Shown here piece after piece: positions 1 to 10,519 of a stretch of DNA of 64,000 nt. Position 1 is the stretch's first letter; each line of letters starts with the position of its first letter. The translations under genes were made by a program, and so were the position numbers. This stretch comes from Anticarsia gemmatalis (Eukaryota > Arthropoda > Insecta > Lepidoptera > Erebidae), in contig NC_134758.1 of assembly GCF_050436995.1 (NCBI RefSeq), forward strand, positions 11,891,597-11,955,596, given 5' to 3'. The notes beneath the pieces were generated by a model that saw only the letters and a program-made list of their open reading frames with translations, ran no database searches and was not told where the DNA came from.

Positions 1-470
1 AGAATTTCCAGTAGCAACCCAAACAGATGAATATTACTTTAATAAATTTATTATACCCGTTAATAGAAAGCAACTAAAAATAGGACCTTATGTATCAAAA
101 TATGGGTGAAAAGAATCATCACAATATTATAATAGTATAAAATATACAATTATTAAAATCACCTGAAGTTATTATTTAGGTCTTCAAGCATTTTTAGTCG
201 AAAAATTAATTTTACTTTTATCAACCGTGGCAGCCCTACACAAGGGTGACAAACAATAAAGCAAGCCCTGGACAGTTACACCAGTTTAACGTTAAATAAC
301 ATAATAAAACTAAATCATCTCGATACAGATCGACATAAGAGATTTTTTATATTTAACTTGCAATTTATTTATTACAGCTATGCCTATAGGTAAGCCCTTG
401 TTATTATTTAGCCTTAACAAGCCTGTCTTTCATCATGTCATGTTATATCCAAATCGGTTCGGCCGTTTTG

Positions 471-590
471 AAAGAAAAATACTGGCCAAGCACGAGGGGG
501 TACCAAAAAAATACGACCCCCCTTAATATTTTAAACTTATATTGTAAGTAGAGACTTAGTAATAGGGTTCGGTTTTTACCTTCGTGAATT
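471..590 (-). mobile_element. Deletion copy of the GGTACGGAACCC...CTTGGCC dispersed element
   Basis: Read on the minus strand, the segment starts with a stretch like AAAAACCGAACCCTATTACT and ends with TTTGGTACCCCCTCGTGCTT followed by GGCCAG. These are the two ends of the same family as the copy at 13768-14310, with the middle missing. Confidence 0.5.
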
Positions 591-650
591 CTTAAAAAAA
601 ATATCGGAAGCAAATTCTCATTTATAATATTAAATACTAGCTGAACCGCA

Positions 651-903
651 CAGTAGCTCGATTCTCTACTACTAACGACTACCAACAACCGACCTGCAGC
701 GCGATTCTGTATAGTCGAGTATCGAAATTTTGACATTTAGAATGTAGTGTCAAAATATTTCCTACGACACCCGTCAGAGGCGCTGATCAGATTTTCATAC
801 AAAATTTATCGATGACAGTAGCTCGATTCTCTACTTCTATCGACTACCGACAACCGACCTACATCGAGAAATTTTGAAGTACCGACTATACAGAATCGCG
901 CTA
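651..903. repeat. Foldback-like repeat with direct and inverted arms
   Basis: A perfect 20-bp direct repeat (cagtagctcgattctctact) lies at 651-670 and 816-835. A perfect 19-bp inverted repeat (gcgcgattctgtatagtcg) lies at 699-717 and 883-901. The central part (about 778-812) resembles the reverse complement of 51390-51440, so this is a dispersed family. No transposase is seen. Confidence 0.55.
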
Positions 904-1404
904 CTGGTCTGCTGCAGAGCGTGTCTGTATATTTAAGCGTTGTTTTTTTAACTACAAAACCTATGTACCTTAGAGATGTCTATGCAGAATTACATTAAAA
1001 TCTGTTTAGTGATTTAGCTGTGAAAGAGTGACAGACAGTTAGACAGACACCTTACGGTTCCTTATACCGTACGTTTGTATTTTTACAAGGATTTAGTCAT
1101 AAACTTGGAATGAGAGACATCGATCAGACTATCTTAATGGTTATTTTATGGGCACATTGAATTTGTCCTTCATTCCCAATGAGAAAGGTAAACATTGAAA
1201 GACTTCATACAACTGTAAGAAATTAATAAAATTCATTGTGGATCAAGTATGTTGAATAATTTCATACCATCGTTATTAAACTCCGATTTCATATAATATA
1301 ACTTATAAAATTGTAAACCTAGTTTAAAACCAAGGACTAAAAAGGTGCAGTTTTAGGTCGATTGCATTACTGCATCTACTTTTATAACAATGTTTAAAAA
1401 ACAG

Positions 1405-1590
1405 TTAGCTGTTCCACTGCTGAGCAAGGGTCTTCTCACAAACGAGGGAAGGGTTAGGTCTTGAGTCCAGCAAGATGGCCAAGTGCGGGATGGGGACTTA
1501 GCTTAATTACTTCAAGAAATGAGGACGTTTCATCACGACGTTTTCCTTCACCGTTAGAGCAAGTGATAATAATTACTAAGATAGGAAATA
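1405..1590 (-). mobile_element. Decayed tRNA-derived SINE (family C)
   Basis: Shares the body of the better-preserved copy at 10190-10506: ccactgctgagcaagggtct, ggccaagtgcggga and gttttccttcaccgtt occur in the same order. The tRNA-like head is missing or unrecognisable. Confidence 0.6.
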
Positions 1591-1712
1591 AGATAAGATG
1601 AAATTAGTAAAGTAATTGATATTGCTAAAATATTTATTGAACGACTGACAGGTCCTTTCAACTTTGTAACAGCATACCTAATTTTAGAGTGAGTAATTTT
1701 CGTAGATCACTT

Positions 1713-3629
1713 CTCTACAAACATTGCTATATTATTATCTCAATCATTACTATAATATTGGTTCGGAAAATATAAACTTGGATACAATTCCCACAATCAA
1801 TTTAAAATCGACTTACATTTTATTACTCTACCGACCAGCATACATAGAGCCATAAAAAAACCTTCGGACTCATAAAAATATTTGCGAGTTTATCGTCCGC
1901 GAGGGTTCAAGATATACTGGTATTTTCTATAGAGCCTATTTATCAAAGCAATACAAGTTACGAGTTTTATAGAAATAATATAAAAGTGTTGGGCGTATAT
2001 TTCTACATGTGGGTGCTTCTGAATGAACAGATATCGTCTCTACGGTAGAGCAATACACTGAAATGGCTTTTATTACCGAATCATAGTTTTTATGGCTCTA
2101 TTTTTATTTATTTTGTATTGAGATTAAAATGGCGCGTGTAAAGATATTTATGGGTTGAAATTGTGGTGCGAAAAATGTTGGTTTATTTTGTCTTGCCACA
2201 CGTAGTTCGAGATTTCTTAGCTTTTCGTTTTAAATTGTCACTTTGTTGCAATTCTACCACTATTTTTTTCTTCACTTACTCGTAGCTCTATTGAAGTAAC
2301 TTCCTGATGAACTGATAGTATTAAGATATGCTTTTTACTACAGTTTAGTCCATCTCTTATTATTGTATAGCTATTTTTAAGCTACCTGCAATCCAAGCAA
2401 GGGACGCATTTAAATCAATCTTATATTGAAAAGCAAAATAGATACACAAAATTTATTAAATGACTATGGCGATTATTACTTTGATCTCTACTTACATAAT
2501 CTACTTTTTCTCACACCAATACCTATAGGTAGAGCATAAAAACCAAGTGACGCAACTAAAACAAACCAATTAAAATAATAGCTTTCAAATTTAATAACCT
2601 TATAAAGAGTTTTTCTAACTCTACATTGCTGGCACAAAAAAAAACAATAAAAAATCCAAAAATGAATACACCGATGTACATAAAACTCTATATAAGAACT
2701 CTACCATTACATTAAAGGGGTATAATAATAGTAAAATGGAAAATAGAGTCCTTGAGACGTCTTTAAAAGTATAGTTTGTAAATTTATGATAATACGGGTC
2801 TGTGGTTACAAATCATAGAGTACGGATGCGTGGGCGCAGCTCTATTATCGCGGTAGAGTTTGTTAGCTCTACCGATGATACGGGCAGAGATAATTGTGAA
2901 GACAAAATCATAAGTAAATATCCCATTGGAATTCTTTTAAAGGCTTAGAGAAATAAAATGAGTGACAGTTTTGTCAAATCATTCTTTAATAAGCTCTACG
3001 TTTGTTTTTAGTGGACTCTACTTAGACTATAATTAGAAGTTGTTAGGTAGAGTTTTTGTTGATTTAATGTAGAGTGCAGTAAGATTATCTACGTGTCGTA
3101 TTATTAAAATCTAATTTGGCAAACTCATCTCTACATAAATGGTACGATGATAATATACACGTAAAAAATGTAGCGATCGAATTTTTTAAGACAATGGCTA
3201 CGAAACTCTACTTAGTTTTTAGCTATTTAGGTTTCCGCATAACCTAATTCTCTCTGTTTAAATTGATCAATCATGCAAAAGGATGAAGGTTGGCAACGTT
3301 TTTAATATTTCTAGCTATAGATACAAAGTTGAAAAAAGAAACAGCTCCAGACAGTTTTAACTTTAAACCGATTAATTTTACCCAAAATTACACCAAACCA
3401 GTTTATTTTAAATTGCCAAGCGTCCACGATAAGTAACAAAATATAAAATTCCAAACTCTACATCGCTCTACTTTCCACTCTCATCAATGCATGATGGATG
3501 TGCCTGAGTTGGGGCGTAAAACTTTATAAGTCATAAATGATAATTAACGGACGGCGGTGTCGTGCCGTAAATCAATTACTTTAACTAGTGGTTATAATAA
3601 TATCTGCGATGGTAGAGCTCACTGTAGAG
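1713..3629. other. Dense both-strand cluster of hexamer CTCTAC/GTAGAG in Netrin intron
   Basis: Twenty copies were read in 1.9 kb. CTCTAC occurs at 1713, 1826, 2038, 2486, 2619, 2699, 2867, 2994, 3016, 3129, 3206, 3456 and 3466. GTAGAG occurs at 2045, 2529, 2853, 3047, 3069, 3612 and 3624. Flanks differ between copies (often A or G before, C, A or T after), so this is not a tandem repeat. Given the local base composition, fewer than one copy would be expected. Both orientations argue for a DNA-binding role rather than an RNA motif. A homotypic enhancer is inferred; the binding factor is not recognised. Confidence 0.55.
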
Positions 3630-4064
3630 TCGGAAGTGATGAAGGGGTTATAGAAGAATTCGTTGATAGGTTTATGACGACTTTTTAAAGTGAAAATTGA
3701 GAATTATGTCTCTTTCAAAAATAGCCTCTATAATTAACTTTTTAAATATATTTTTCGTAATGTTATCTGTTGAAAGTACACAAATGGAGCTCGACTCAAA
3801 CGGACGTTAACGAAATACAATCTCATTAATCTTAATACCAAAACATTCATTTAAATGAGAAACAGAGCAGAGACATCAAATAAATTTAAAATAACGAAAC
3901 AGAATACAAATAAGCAAATTAGCAAAATTTAATCACTTTACGCACCTTTACAAGAATTTATGTTTACAAAAGACTTTTGAATATTTACACATGATAATTT
4001 AAACATTTGATCTACGAAACAAACAAAAATACTGCAACGGAATAAATGTAAATTGAATTCTTAC

Positions 4065-5082
4065 CTTTGCATTCGTTGGCGTCTCGAGCAGTGGCGCGTC
4101 CCCAGGGTCTGTCGAAGTGGAAGGGCTTGCATCGCTCGCAGTCTCGGCCGGCGGTGTTGTGCTTACAGTCGCAGGTGAGCTGCTGCACGCTGCCAGCACC
4201 CGCCTCGCTGCCCTTCATGGGAATACACCTCGAAGCATGACCGTTACACTTGCACCGCCCGCCGACCGCAAAGTCCGATACCGCGTAATGCTGGCTTCCC
4301 GGAGCCGCCTGCTTCTTATTATCCACCTCGTCACCCTCGTTCACCATGTGCAGACGGTTGAACACAACCCTCACGTCAGTGGCAGTCACCCAGTCTTGCA
4401 GTACCGGGGATATATCAAAGTTTGCCGCACTCGGACGTCCCTCCAAAGTGCTAAAGGCTAGTCGAGCCCCTCCAGAACTTTCACCAGCTAATCTATGACT
4501 GTCAGAGCATCGGGCTTCCTGCTCGTTGGCCGCAGTCACAGTCGCCTTATTAGCCCTTCCGTAAACCCGTCTACATTGGCTGGAGTAGAATTGAAACGGT
4601 TGCCAAGTCACGCCGTAGTCCGCGCTCTTGTAAATCGCTACGGAATCGGGACGTGCGGCTTTAGGACAGAATTGTAAGCTAACGTAAGTTAACTCATACT
4701 TCTTCCCGAGGGATAAAGTAAGAGATACGTTGTCAGGAGGGGAGTCGTATGAAGTAGGAGGGATGGGAGCGGACCTCCAGCAAGTAACATCGTGAGGGTT
4801 GTTCAAATCAGTCAAGTGCGTCGGAGAGTGCCGTCGGTCAGATCTGGCAGCGTCGCACACCCTGCAAGCGTTCTCCGGGGGTTGTTCTCCAGGCGGGTCG
4901 CAGAGTCGTTCAGGTCCTCGTCGGCCGCAGATGGAGGAGGCGACGACGGGGGCTCCGAAGGCAGCGTTGACGAAGTCGGGGATGCAGCGGCGCGGGCGGC
5001 CATCCTCGTAGCAGGGGTCGGGCGGGGTGGCGGCGAGCGCGAGGGCCGCGGTGGCTAGGAGGGCCACGGCGCGGGCGGGCAT
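4065..5082 (-). CDS. Net: Netrin, first coding exon (partial gene)
   Basis: Secreted axon-guidance ligand of the laminin-related netrin family, acting through DCC/Frazzled and UNC-5 receptors. This exon encodes 339 residues plus one base. Residues 1 to about 20 form a hydrophobic signal peptide (MPARAVALLATAALALAA). The laminin N-terminal domain runs from about 22 to 275, with the family stretches CYEDGRPRRCIPDFVNAAFG, ELTYVSLQFC, SADYGVTWQPFQFYSSQC, NKATVTAANEQEA and FDISPVLQDWVTATD. The first laminin-EGF repeat begins at CKCNGHASRC and continues through TCDCKHNTAGRDCERCKPFH. The open frame extends two codons upstream to a GTG, but the in-frame ATG at 5082 directly precedes the signal peptide and has A at -3, so it is chosen. 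The exon ends at AAAG|GTAAGAATTC (donor at 4064); residues read past this point are intron. The remaining LE repeats and the NTR domain must lie left of the window. NetA versus NetB was not resolved. Confidence 0.95.
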
Positions 5083-5265
5083 GCTCACTCACTGTCACAA
5101 TCACTCGCGTAAAGTTTCCGTGGGAGGGCGCGTAGAGCGGCACGTGCGCGCCGGTCGACAGCCGGCGGCGGACTGGCGGGGCGGCGGAGCTTCGCAGCTT
5201 CGGCACCGCGCGCAATACGCGACTACGACTGTCGCGCTCACAGTGAAAGTTTTGTGTTTTTAATA
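5083..5265 (-). promoter_or_regulatory. Netrin 5' UTR / promoter-proximal GC-rich region
   Basis: The sequence directly upstream of the Netrin ATG is much richer in GC and CpG than the surrounding DNA, continuing the composition of the coding exon, and drops to AT-rich sequence near 5260. That fits a 5' UTR and core promoter. No TATA box or initiator could be assigned with confidence, and a further upstream non-coding exon is possible. Confidence 0.4.
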
Positions 5266-6311
5266 TCGTGTGTGATTTGATTAGATAGTAGTTAAGTATA
5301 AATTACCTGCTCGTTGTACAAACGACATCAACGAGCTTATTTGTTGTTGAGTGTATTGTGCACTTCCGCGATAGAAAGCTTATTACTTAGCTACCACGAG
5401 TACTACCAACAATCAAACGAATAATAGTGTGGCGTTCAATAGAATAATTTGTGTCTGTAGTTTTAATTACAGTCGTGGCTAATTTGTGGAGCGTAGTATG
5501 GGGTGTCGGGTCTCACATTGTGTACGCGGGTGATTGCCAGACGCTTTTATCCGAGAGCAGAAGAATGCGCCACTCCACGCACCCATCGTACCTGAGACTA
5601 ATTCATAAGTTAACCCCCTGAGCTTTCGTTCGTTTCGTTTAGGGTTCCCCACCGCTCGGCACAAAACGCTTGTTGTTTTTCGTTCAGTTTTTTATGATGT
5701 TTATTTGTGATTGTATTTACAGGGTTGTTTGTTAGGGGATGATTATATTACTATTTGGTTTATTTCTTTGTTGTGTTTGTATTTTATGAGGCTTTTCTTG
5801 TGAGACGTGGGATATAACATAATTTTATGTGTACGTGACATATTTTTTTATGTTAAATTCATTAAACATATTTTTACCGCACAAAAATGTATTAACTTTT
5901 ATTTTTATGTTTATGGCAATTTTTCATGTGTTTCGAATAGTAAAGTCTATCGGTATTTCAAGGCACTCCGAGAACCTAAATTATAAGACTATGTAGAGTA
6001 CATCCTTATGTGCTCTTAATAAAACGGAACATTATAGCGGGAAACTATATACAATAATATTGTAAAATACGACGTTCTATAAAATACAATGTAGAGAAGT
6101 GGTAAGCTATTCTAAATATACCTAAAGATAATAATGAAACACTTTATCATACCTTTCACAATGATTAAACTGAACTGAGTGGAAAATAGTATCGCACGTT
6201 AATATACTTCTAGAAGGACAGCTCTTTTACATACATAAAATCACTTAATCGTTTTCCCATAAGGGATTGGCAGAGACCAGAGAACATACTCTTTTTATAT
6301 GAATATTATTA
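5266..6311. other. Intergenic, upstream of Netrin
   Basis: No gene recognised. The proximal part (5266-5700) is less AT-rich and may hold Netrin promoter or 5' exon sequence. The rest is AT-rich without clear structure. Two further GTAGAG copies occur at 5993 and 6091. Confidence 0.4.
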
Positions 6312-6319
6312 CTAAACGA

Positions 6320-7008
6320 CAGTGTTGGGTCAATCAACTAATTTTTTCAATCAATTGATTAGTCATGACTAATTTAGTCATGAATTATTTAGTCATGATT
6401 GAATTAATCATGAATAAAAATAATAATCATAATCATGATTAAATAAGTTAGTCATCAATCATTTAATGATTAAATGACTGATGACTAATTTATTGTATTT
6501 TTGTATGATGATTAAACTAAAAAAATTAATTCAGGTGACATAATTTTAGTTTAATTGAACACATCTATAAAACTATAACTGATCACCACCTTAAGTTGAC
6601 TGAAAGAAGATAATTCCATTATTTATAAAATTTGATTTTCAAAACGCGTAGTTTTAAAAAGCAATTTAAATTATTTTAAACTAAATTAGCCCGAACTTAT
6701 TTTTGCAAACGTGTACCTGTGTAAATTAAAAAAAAAATAACTGATTCTGTTGTAAAACTAGCTTTAATTAAAAACCTGTGATTAACAAATCAACAGTCAT
6801 GGAACGTAGACTTGAAAAGCTTAGTTTTATTTAACTAATATTTTTAGTCATAAAAATTTTAGTCATGATTGAATAACTAACACTAACACTAATTAATCAT
6901 CAATCACGACTCATGATTGAATTTTTTTAGTCATTATTCATTAGTCATGAATAAATAATTTAATCTTAATCATCAATCATCAATCAAACTAAATTTTGCC
7001 CAACACTG
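6320..7008. mobile_element. hAT-type MITE with 8-bp target duplication
   Basis: The element starts CAGTGTTGGG and ends CCCAACACTG, and is flanked on both sides by CTAAACGA (6312-6319 and 7009-7016). An 8-bp target duplication and CA(G)TG-type ends are diagnostic of hAT elements. The 689-bp interior has no transposase ORF and is built of degenerate tcatga-centred palindromic units (eight TCATGA sites seen), concentrated near both ends. Confidence 0.85.
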
Positions 7009-7016
7009 CTAAACGA

Positions 7017-7951
7017 GATATTTTTCTTTATTGACTTAAACACTCGTACTAAAGAGTAATCAAGTTTTACAATATGTAACTTATCAAACAATAAATATAA
7101 GATACCAAAAAAACTATATCTGGATGACACAAAATCTTCCGTTTAGTCGGAAGTAAGTTCTATCTAATTGACATATAACCTATGTCCTCTGACTTAACAG
7201 TCCTCATAAATTGCTATCTTATTGAAATAAAACTCATGTCTTGATTCAGCTGCCCATTCCGTAAATAACTGTTGTTGCCTATCCAAACTCTAGTACATAC
7301 TAAAGATAGGAAATTGAAAACGACACTAATCTCTACACAGATTCACGCAAAAGCTGTCAAAATGAAACGTAGGCGTTGTCATAATTCACACTTTGCAATC
7401 ACAGCTCATTACCATAGAGCACTGAGGACCTATAGACTACATAGAGCGAAGTATAATCCTCTTTGCTCACCATCCATCATAGATAATACGCTGACATATT
7501 GATAATTAACTAACAAAATGACTGAAGATTAACTTTGTTCAAAGTAATTAGTTTTTTATAATAATTACTTATTGCTTTGTGCTTGTGGCGACATCTGGAC
7601 GCATCTTTGAGAACTAATTGTGTGATTATTTTTTGTTGAAAGGTCCTAATTACGCAGTTATGTCGCCATTCATAGATTATATTGTTATATAGGGGAGAAC
7701 ATTGTTTTGTTCATATTTTAGTAAATTCTTGTTGCTGGTTCAAAATATGCATTACTTCTATTATAAAATATATTTTTTAATTAGTCAATTTGTTCAAAAC
7801 CTACTGAACAGATTTTCATGCGGGTCACAAATTGATAGAGCGATTCCCAAGGTAGGTTTTAATATAAGATGTGTTAAAGTTTTGTGTTATATAACTTTTA
7901 AAACCGGGCAATTTCGGGGCGGTTTGCTAGTTATGTAATCCCAAAAATAAC
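7017..7951. other. Gene-free AT-rich sequence
   Basis: No gene, RNA or clear mobile element recognised. Short open frames here have AT-driven composition and no family resemblance. Confidence 0.4.
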
Positions 7952-8220
7952 TTAAATAAATAAATATTTTGGGACAATTCACACACGGTCATTTGATTCC
8001 AAACTAAGCAGAGCTTGTACTATGGTAACCAAATAACTGATAAACATACTTATATACTTCTAAATACATACTTATATAGATACATTAACATCCAGGCTCA
8101 GAACAAATACTCGTGCTCATCACACAAAGATTTGTCCCGGGTGGGATTCGAACCCACCACACGCGGCGCTACGGTTGTTGCGGCGAGGTGACCGCTTAAA
8201 CCACTGCGCCAAACGTGCAG
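7952..8220 (-). mobile_element. tRNA-derived SINE (family B), copy 1
   Basis: Read on the minus strand, a tRNA-like head (GTTTGGCGCAGTGGTTTAAG, then B-box GGGTTCGAATCCC at 8155-8143) is followed by a body ending TGACCGTGTGTGAATTGTCC and an AAATAAATA-rich tail. A short flanking repeat (ttaaata) is a possible target duplication. It is nearly identical to the copy at 62630-62898. Confidence 0.85.
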
Positions 8221-8774
8221 TTAAATAATACACAACATAAAACAAAATCGCATAATTCTTTAAAAAGCTCACTCTTAATTTAACCTTTAAATTAATGCGA
8301 ATATTGACATCGATATTGTCAATATATCTTTGTACAACTTATCACCATGTCATGGTAGTATGGGACTTCACATAATCATTAACAATCAGAGTTGATAAGT
8401 GTACAGGGAACTCTTTCATAGCAACTCAATGAGCAGAGACTTTCATTCATACGGACCACCTTGAAGAATATTCATGATCGTTAAAACTATATAGGTATTC
8501 GGTACTTATAGTATTCAAAGGTAATGAAACAGTCTATGGGAAAATTATAAGGTTTCACAGTTTCGCACGACCGTTCGAATGTGTGACTGAAGTCTACTCC
8601 CATAGTAACAAAAATTATAATTTTAGTATAATAAACCTTATTCTCACAAAGTAGTCGTAAACTATTTTGCTCAAACCTTACTTTTAATTTCACATTTTGT
8701 CAAACATAACAACTTTTTTTTTAAAGTCCCTGTCACTATTGTAATAGAAAGACATATGTATGTATGTGTTCACT

Positions 8775-8814
8775 GGGCTCTGGACTCTTTGAGCTGGGCA
8801 AGGGTCTCCTCTCA
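8775..8814 (-). mobile_element. Fragment of family C SINE next to a Helitron
   Basis: The string gagctgggcaagggtctcct is the 3' part of the family C SINE. The Helitron at 8815 follows directly. Confidence 0.5.
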
Positions 8815-9035
8815 TCCATACTAATATTATAAATGTGAAAGTAACTCTGTCTGTGTGTTACTTAATCACGCCTAAACTACTGAACCAATTTGCATGAAAT
8901 TTGATATGGAGATATTTTGATACTCGAGAAAGGACATAGGCTACTTTTTACCCCGGGAAAATGACGCATTCTGTAATTCTGATGGTAATATTTCAGAAAA
9001 TTCTGGTGGCGGACGAAGGCGCGGGTAAAAGCTAG
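8815..9035 (+). mobile_element. Non-autonomous Helitron (TATAAATG subfamily)
   Basis: Begins TCCATACTAATATTATAAAT and ends GGCGCGGGTAAAAGCTAG, inserted between A and T as expected for Helitrons (5' TC, 3' CTAG). It is 221 bp with no Rep/helicase coding. The same subfamily occurs at 15821-15978 (minus) and 25495-25725. Confidence 0.75.
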
Positions 9036-9440
9036 TTTGAAATAAAGACAGGTTTCTATTCTCTACGCCATCTTAGTGCAGAATGAAGACTCCGAAAGCA
9101 AGCAAAAGTAGGTACACAGACATTGCAGAAAGTCCCATATTGCCATCCTCCATATGAAAAAGACATGTAATTACATAACATATGTTTGTAAGGCTAGATT
9201 TAATCAAGACCTCAGCTAAAATTCTCCTCGAAATAATTTCATTACAGTGATGGTGTGCCTATTTTCCGCGACGCTAGCGCCGCTCGACGTAACAGCGGAC
9301 ACTAATTACTGGCTTCCGCTTCCGGTACAGCCTTCAGGCTTTATGCGCAGTTATATTTAATGTACTAAACATTTACTAGTTTGTTGTATGAGCTTTATTT
9401 AAGCTCGTTATTTTTGAGTACTTTTCAGAAATTGTGACGT

Positions 9441-9520
9441 TTTCTGCCATTTAGTGACCACTAAATGGCAGAAATCACCGTTCATTGTTTTAGCTGACCA
9501 GCTAAAACAATGAACGGTGA
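9441..9520. repeat. Two adjacent perfect hairpins
   Basis: Arms 9441-9456 and 9459-9474 (16 bp each) are perfectly complementary, as are 9475-9496 and 9499-9520 (22 bp each). Both have the same 2-nt spacer AC and they abut without a gap. They lie directly upstream of a family C SINE fragment. Confidence 0.9.
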
Positions 9521-9680
9521 AGGAAAACAGCATGATGCAACCTAACTTCCATAAAAGTTTTTTAACACAGTTCTCGAAGGTATGCAAAGTCCCGAACCGG
9601 CACTTGGCCCGCTTGGTGGACTCGATGCCTAACCCTTTCATAACAGAAGACCCTTGCCCAGCAGTGGGACATTAATGAGT
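9512..9680 (+). mobile_element. Family C SINE fragment
   Basis: Contains aacggtgaaggaaaacag, ggcacttggcccgcttggtg and gacccttgcccagcagtggg in the order of the family C SINE sense strand. The head is lost at the hairpin boundary. Confidence 0.65.
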
Positions 9681-10189
9681 TATATTTATTTGTTTATGTT
9701 GGCCACCATGGCTATCGTGACTATATATAGTGGCTGTATAAACATACCTTCAGTTCCCTTTGTAGTGAAATAATGCTATAAGCAGAAATGTTTCACTCAT
9801 TCCTAGTCGTACGGTACTGTGATTGTTTTAAATGAATGTTATAAGGGAAGAGCTGCTGCAGTAATATTGTTAAATGAAATTGTTTTGTTGCTATTGTAGT
9901 TTGAAAATTATACCTTTAAGTTTAAGTTAGGTATCCAGTATTTTGCATTTAAGACTGATAAATATAGCAGAATTTTAACATATAGTAGAATACGTACAAT
10001 GCATTATTGCTATTTCCAAAATTATAAAATGTTATAACTTAATTTAAAATGACGCCTATTATATCCGATATTAATGTAAGCTGCTTACATAGAATGCACT
10101 TTTCTCCGTTTACAATATTAATTCTGTTTATTAAGAAACAAGCAGCCAAATACCGGGCACAAAACTAAGCTATTGATAACATTTCAACA

Positions 10190-10506
10190 TAAATAATAAA
10201 TTTAACCCATTACTGTCCCACTGCTGGGCAAGGGTCTCCTCCCGTAATGAGGGAGGGGTTAGGCCTTGAGTCCACCACGCTGGCCAAGTGCGGGTTGGGG
10301 ACTTTGCATGCCCTCAATAAATGTTTTAAACAAATTTTTAGGCATTCAAGGTTTCCTCACGATGTTTTCCTTCACCGTTGGAGCATGTGATAATTATTTC
10401 TAATACACACATAACTTCGAAAAGTCATTGGTGTGTTGCCTCGGGTTCGAACCTGCGACCACTTGCGTGGGAGGTGTCAACTTATACCACTCGGCTATCA
10501 CTGCTC
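10190..10506 (-). mobile_element. tRNA-derived SINE (family C), near-complete
   Basis: Minus-strand head AGAGCAGTGATAGCCGAGTG, then B-box CAGGTTCGAACCC, then the body ending GACCCTTGCCCAGCAGTGGG and an AT-rich tail. A 13-bp target duplication TAACATTTCAACA lies at 10177-10189 and 10507-10519, proving a retroposed insertion. Confidence 0.88.
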
Positions 10507-10519
10507 TAACATTTCAACA

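Larger units (their letters stand above)
1..1712. other. Netrin intron, repeat debris
   Basis: AT-rich intronic sequence with no exon seen. It contains a deletion copy of the arthropod dispersed element also found near 13.8 kb (about 471-590), an inverted/direct repeat unit at 651-901, and a decayed tRNA-type SINE at 1405-1590. Confidence 0.5.

Noticed and set aside
1..4064. Further Netrin exons to the left of 4065
   Set aside because: No stretch with laminin-EGF cysteine spacing or NTR-domain coding potential was seen on the minus strand. The remaining exons must lie outside the window.
4117..5263. Several plus-strand and alternate minus-strand open frames over the Netrin exon
   Set aside because: They are antisense or frame-shifted shadows of the GC-rich Netrin coding sequence, with no family resemblance.
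8140..8215. Possible tRNA gene (B-box gggttcgaatccc, reverse)
   Set aside because: The downstream body, AT tail and second near-identical copy at 62.8 kb show that this is a tRNA-derived SINE. The same reasoning applies to 14.7, 19.7, 27.3 and 46.8 kb.
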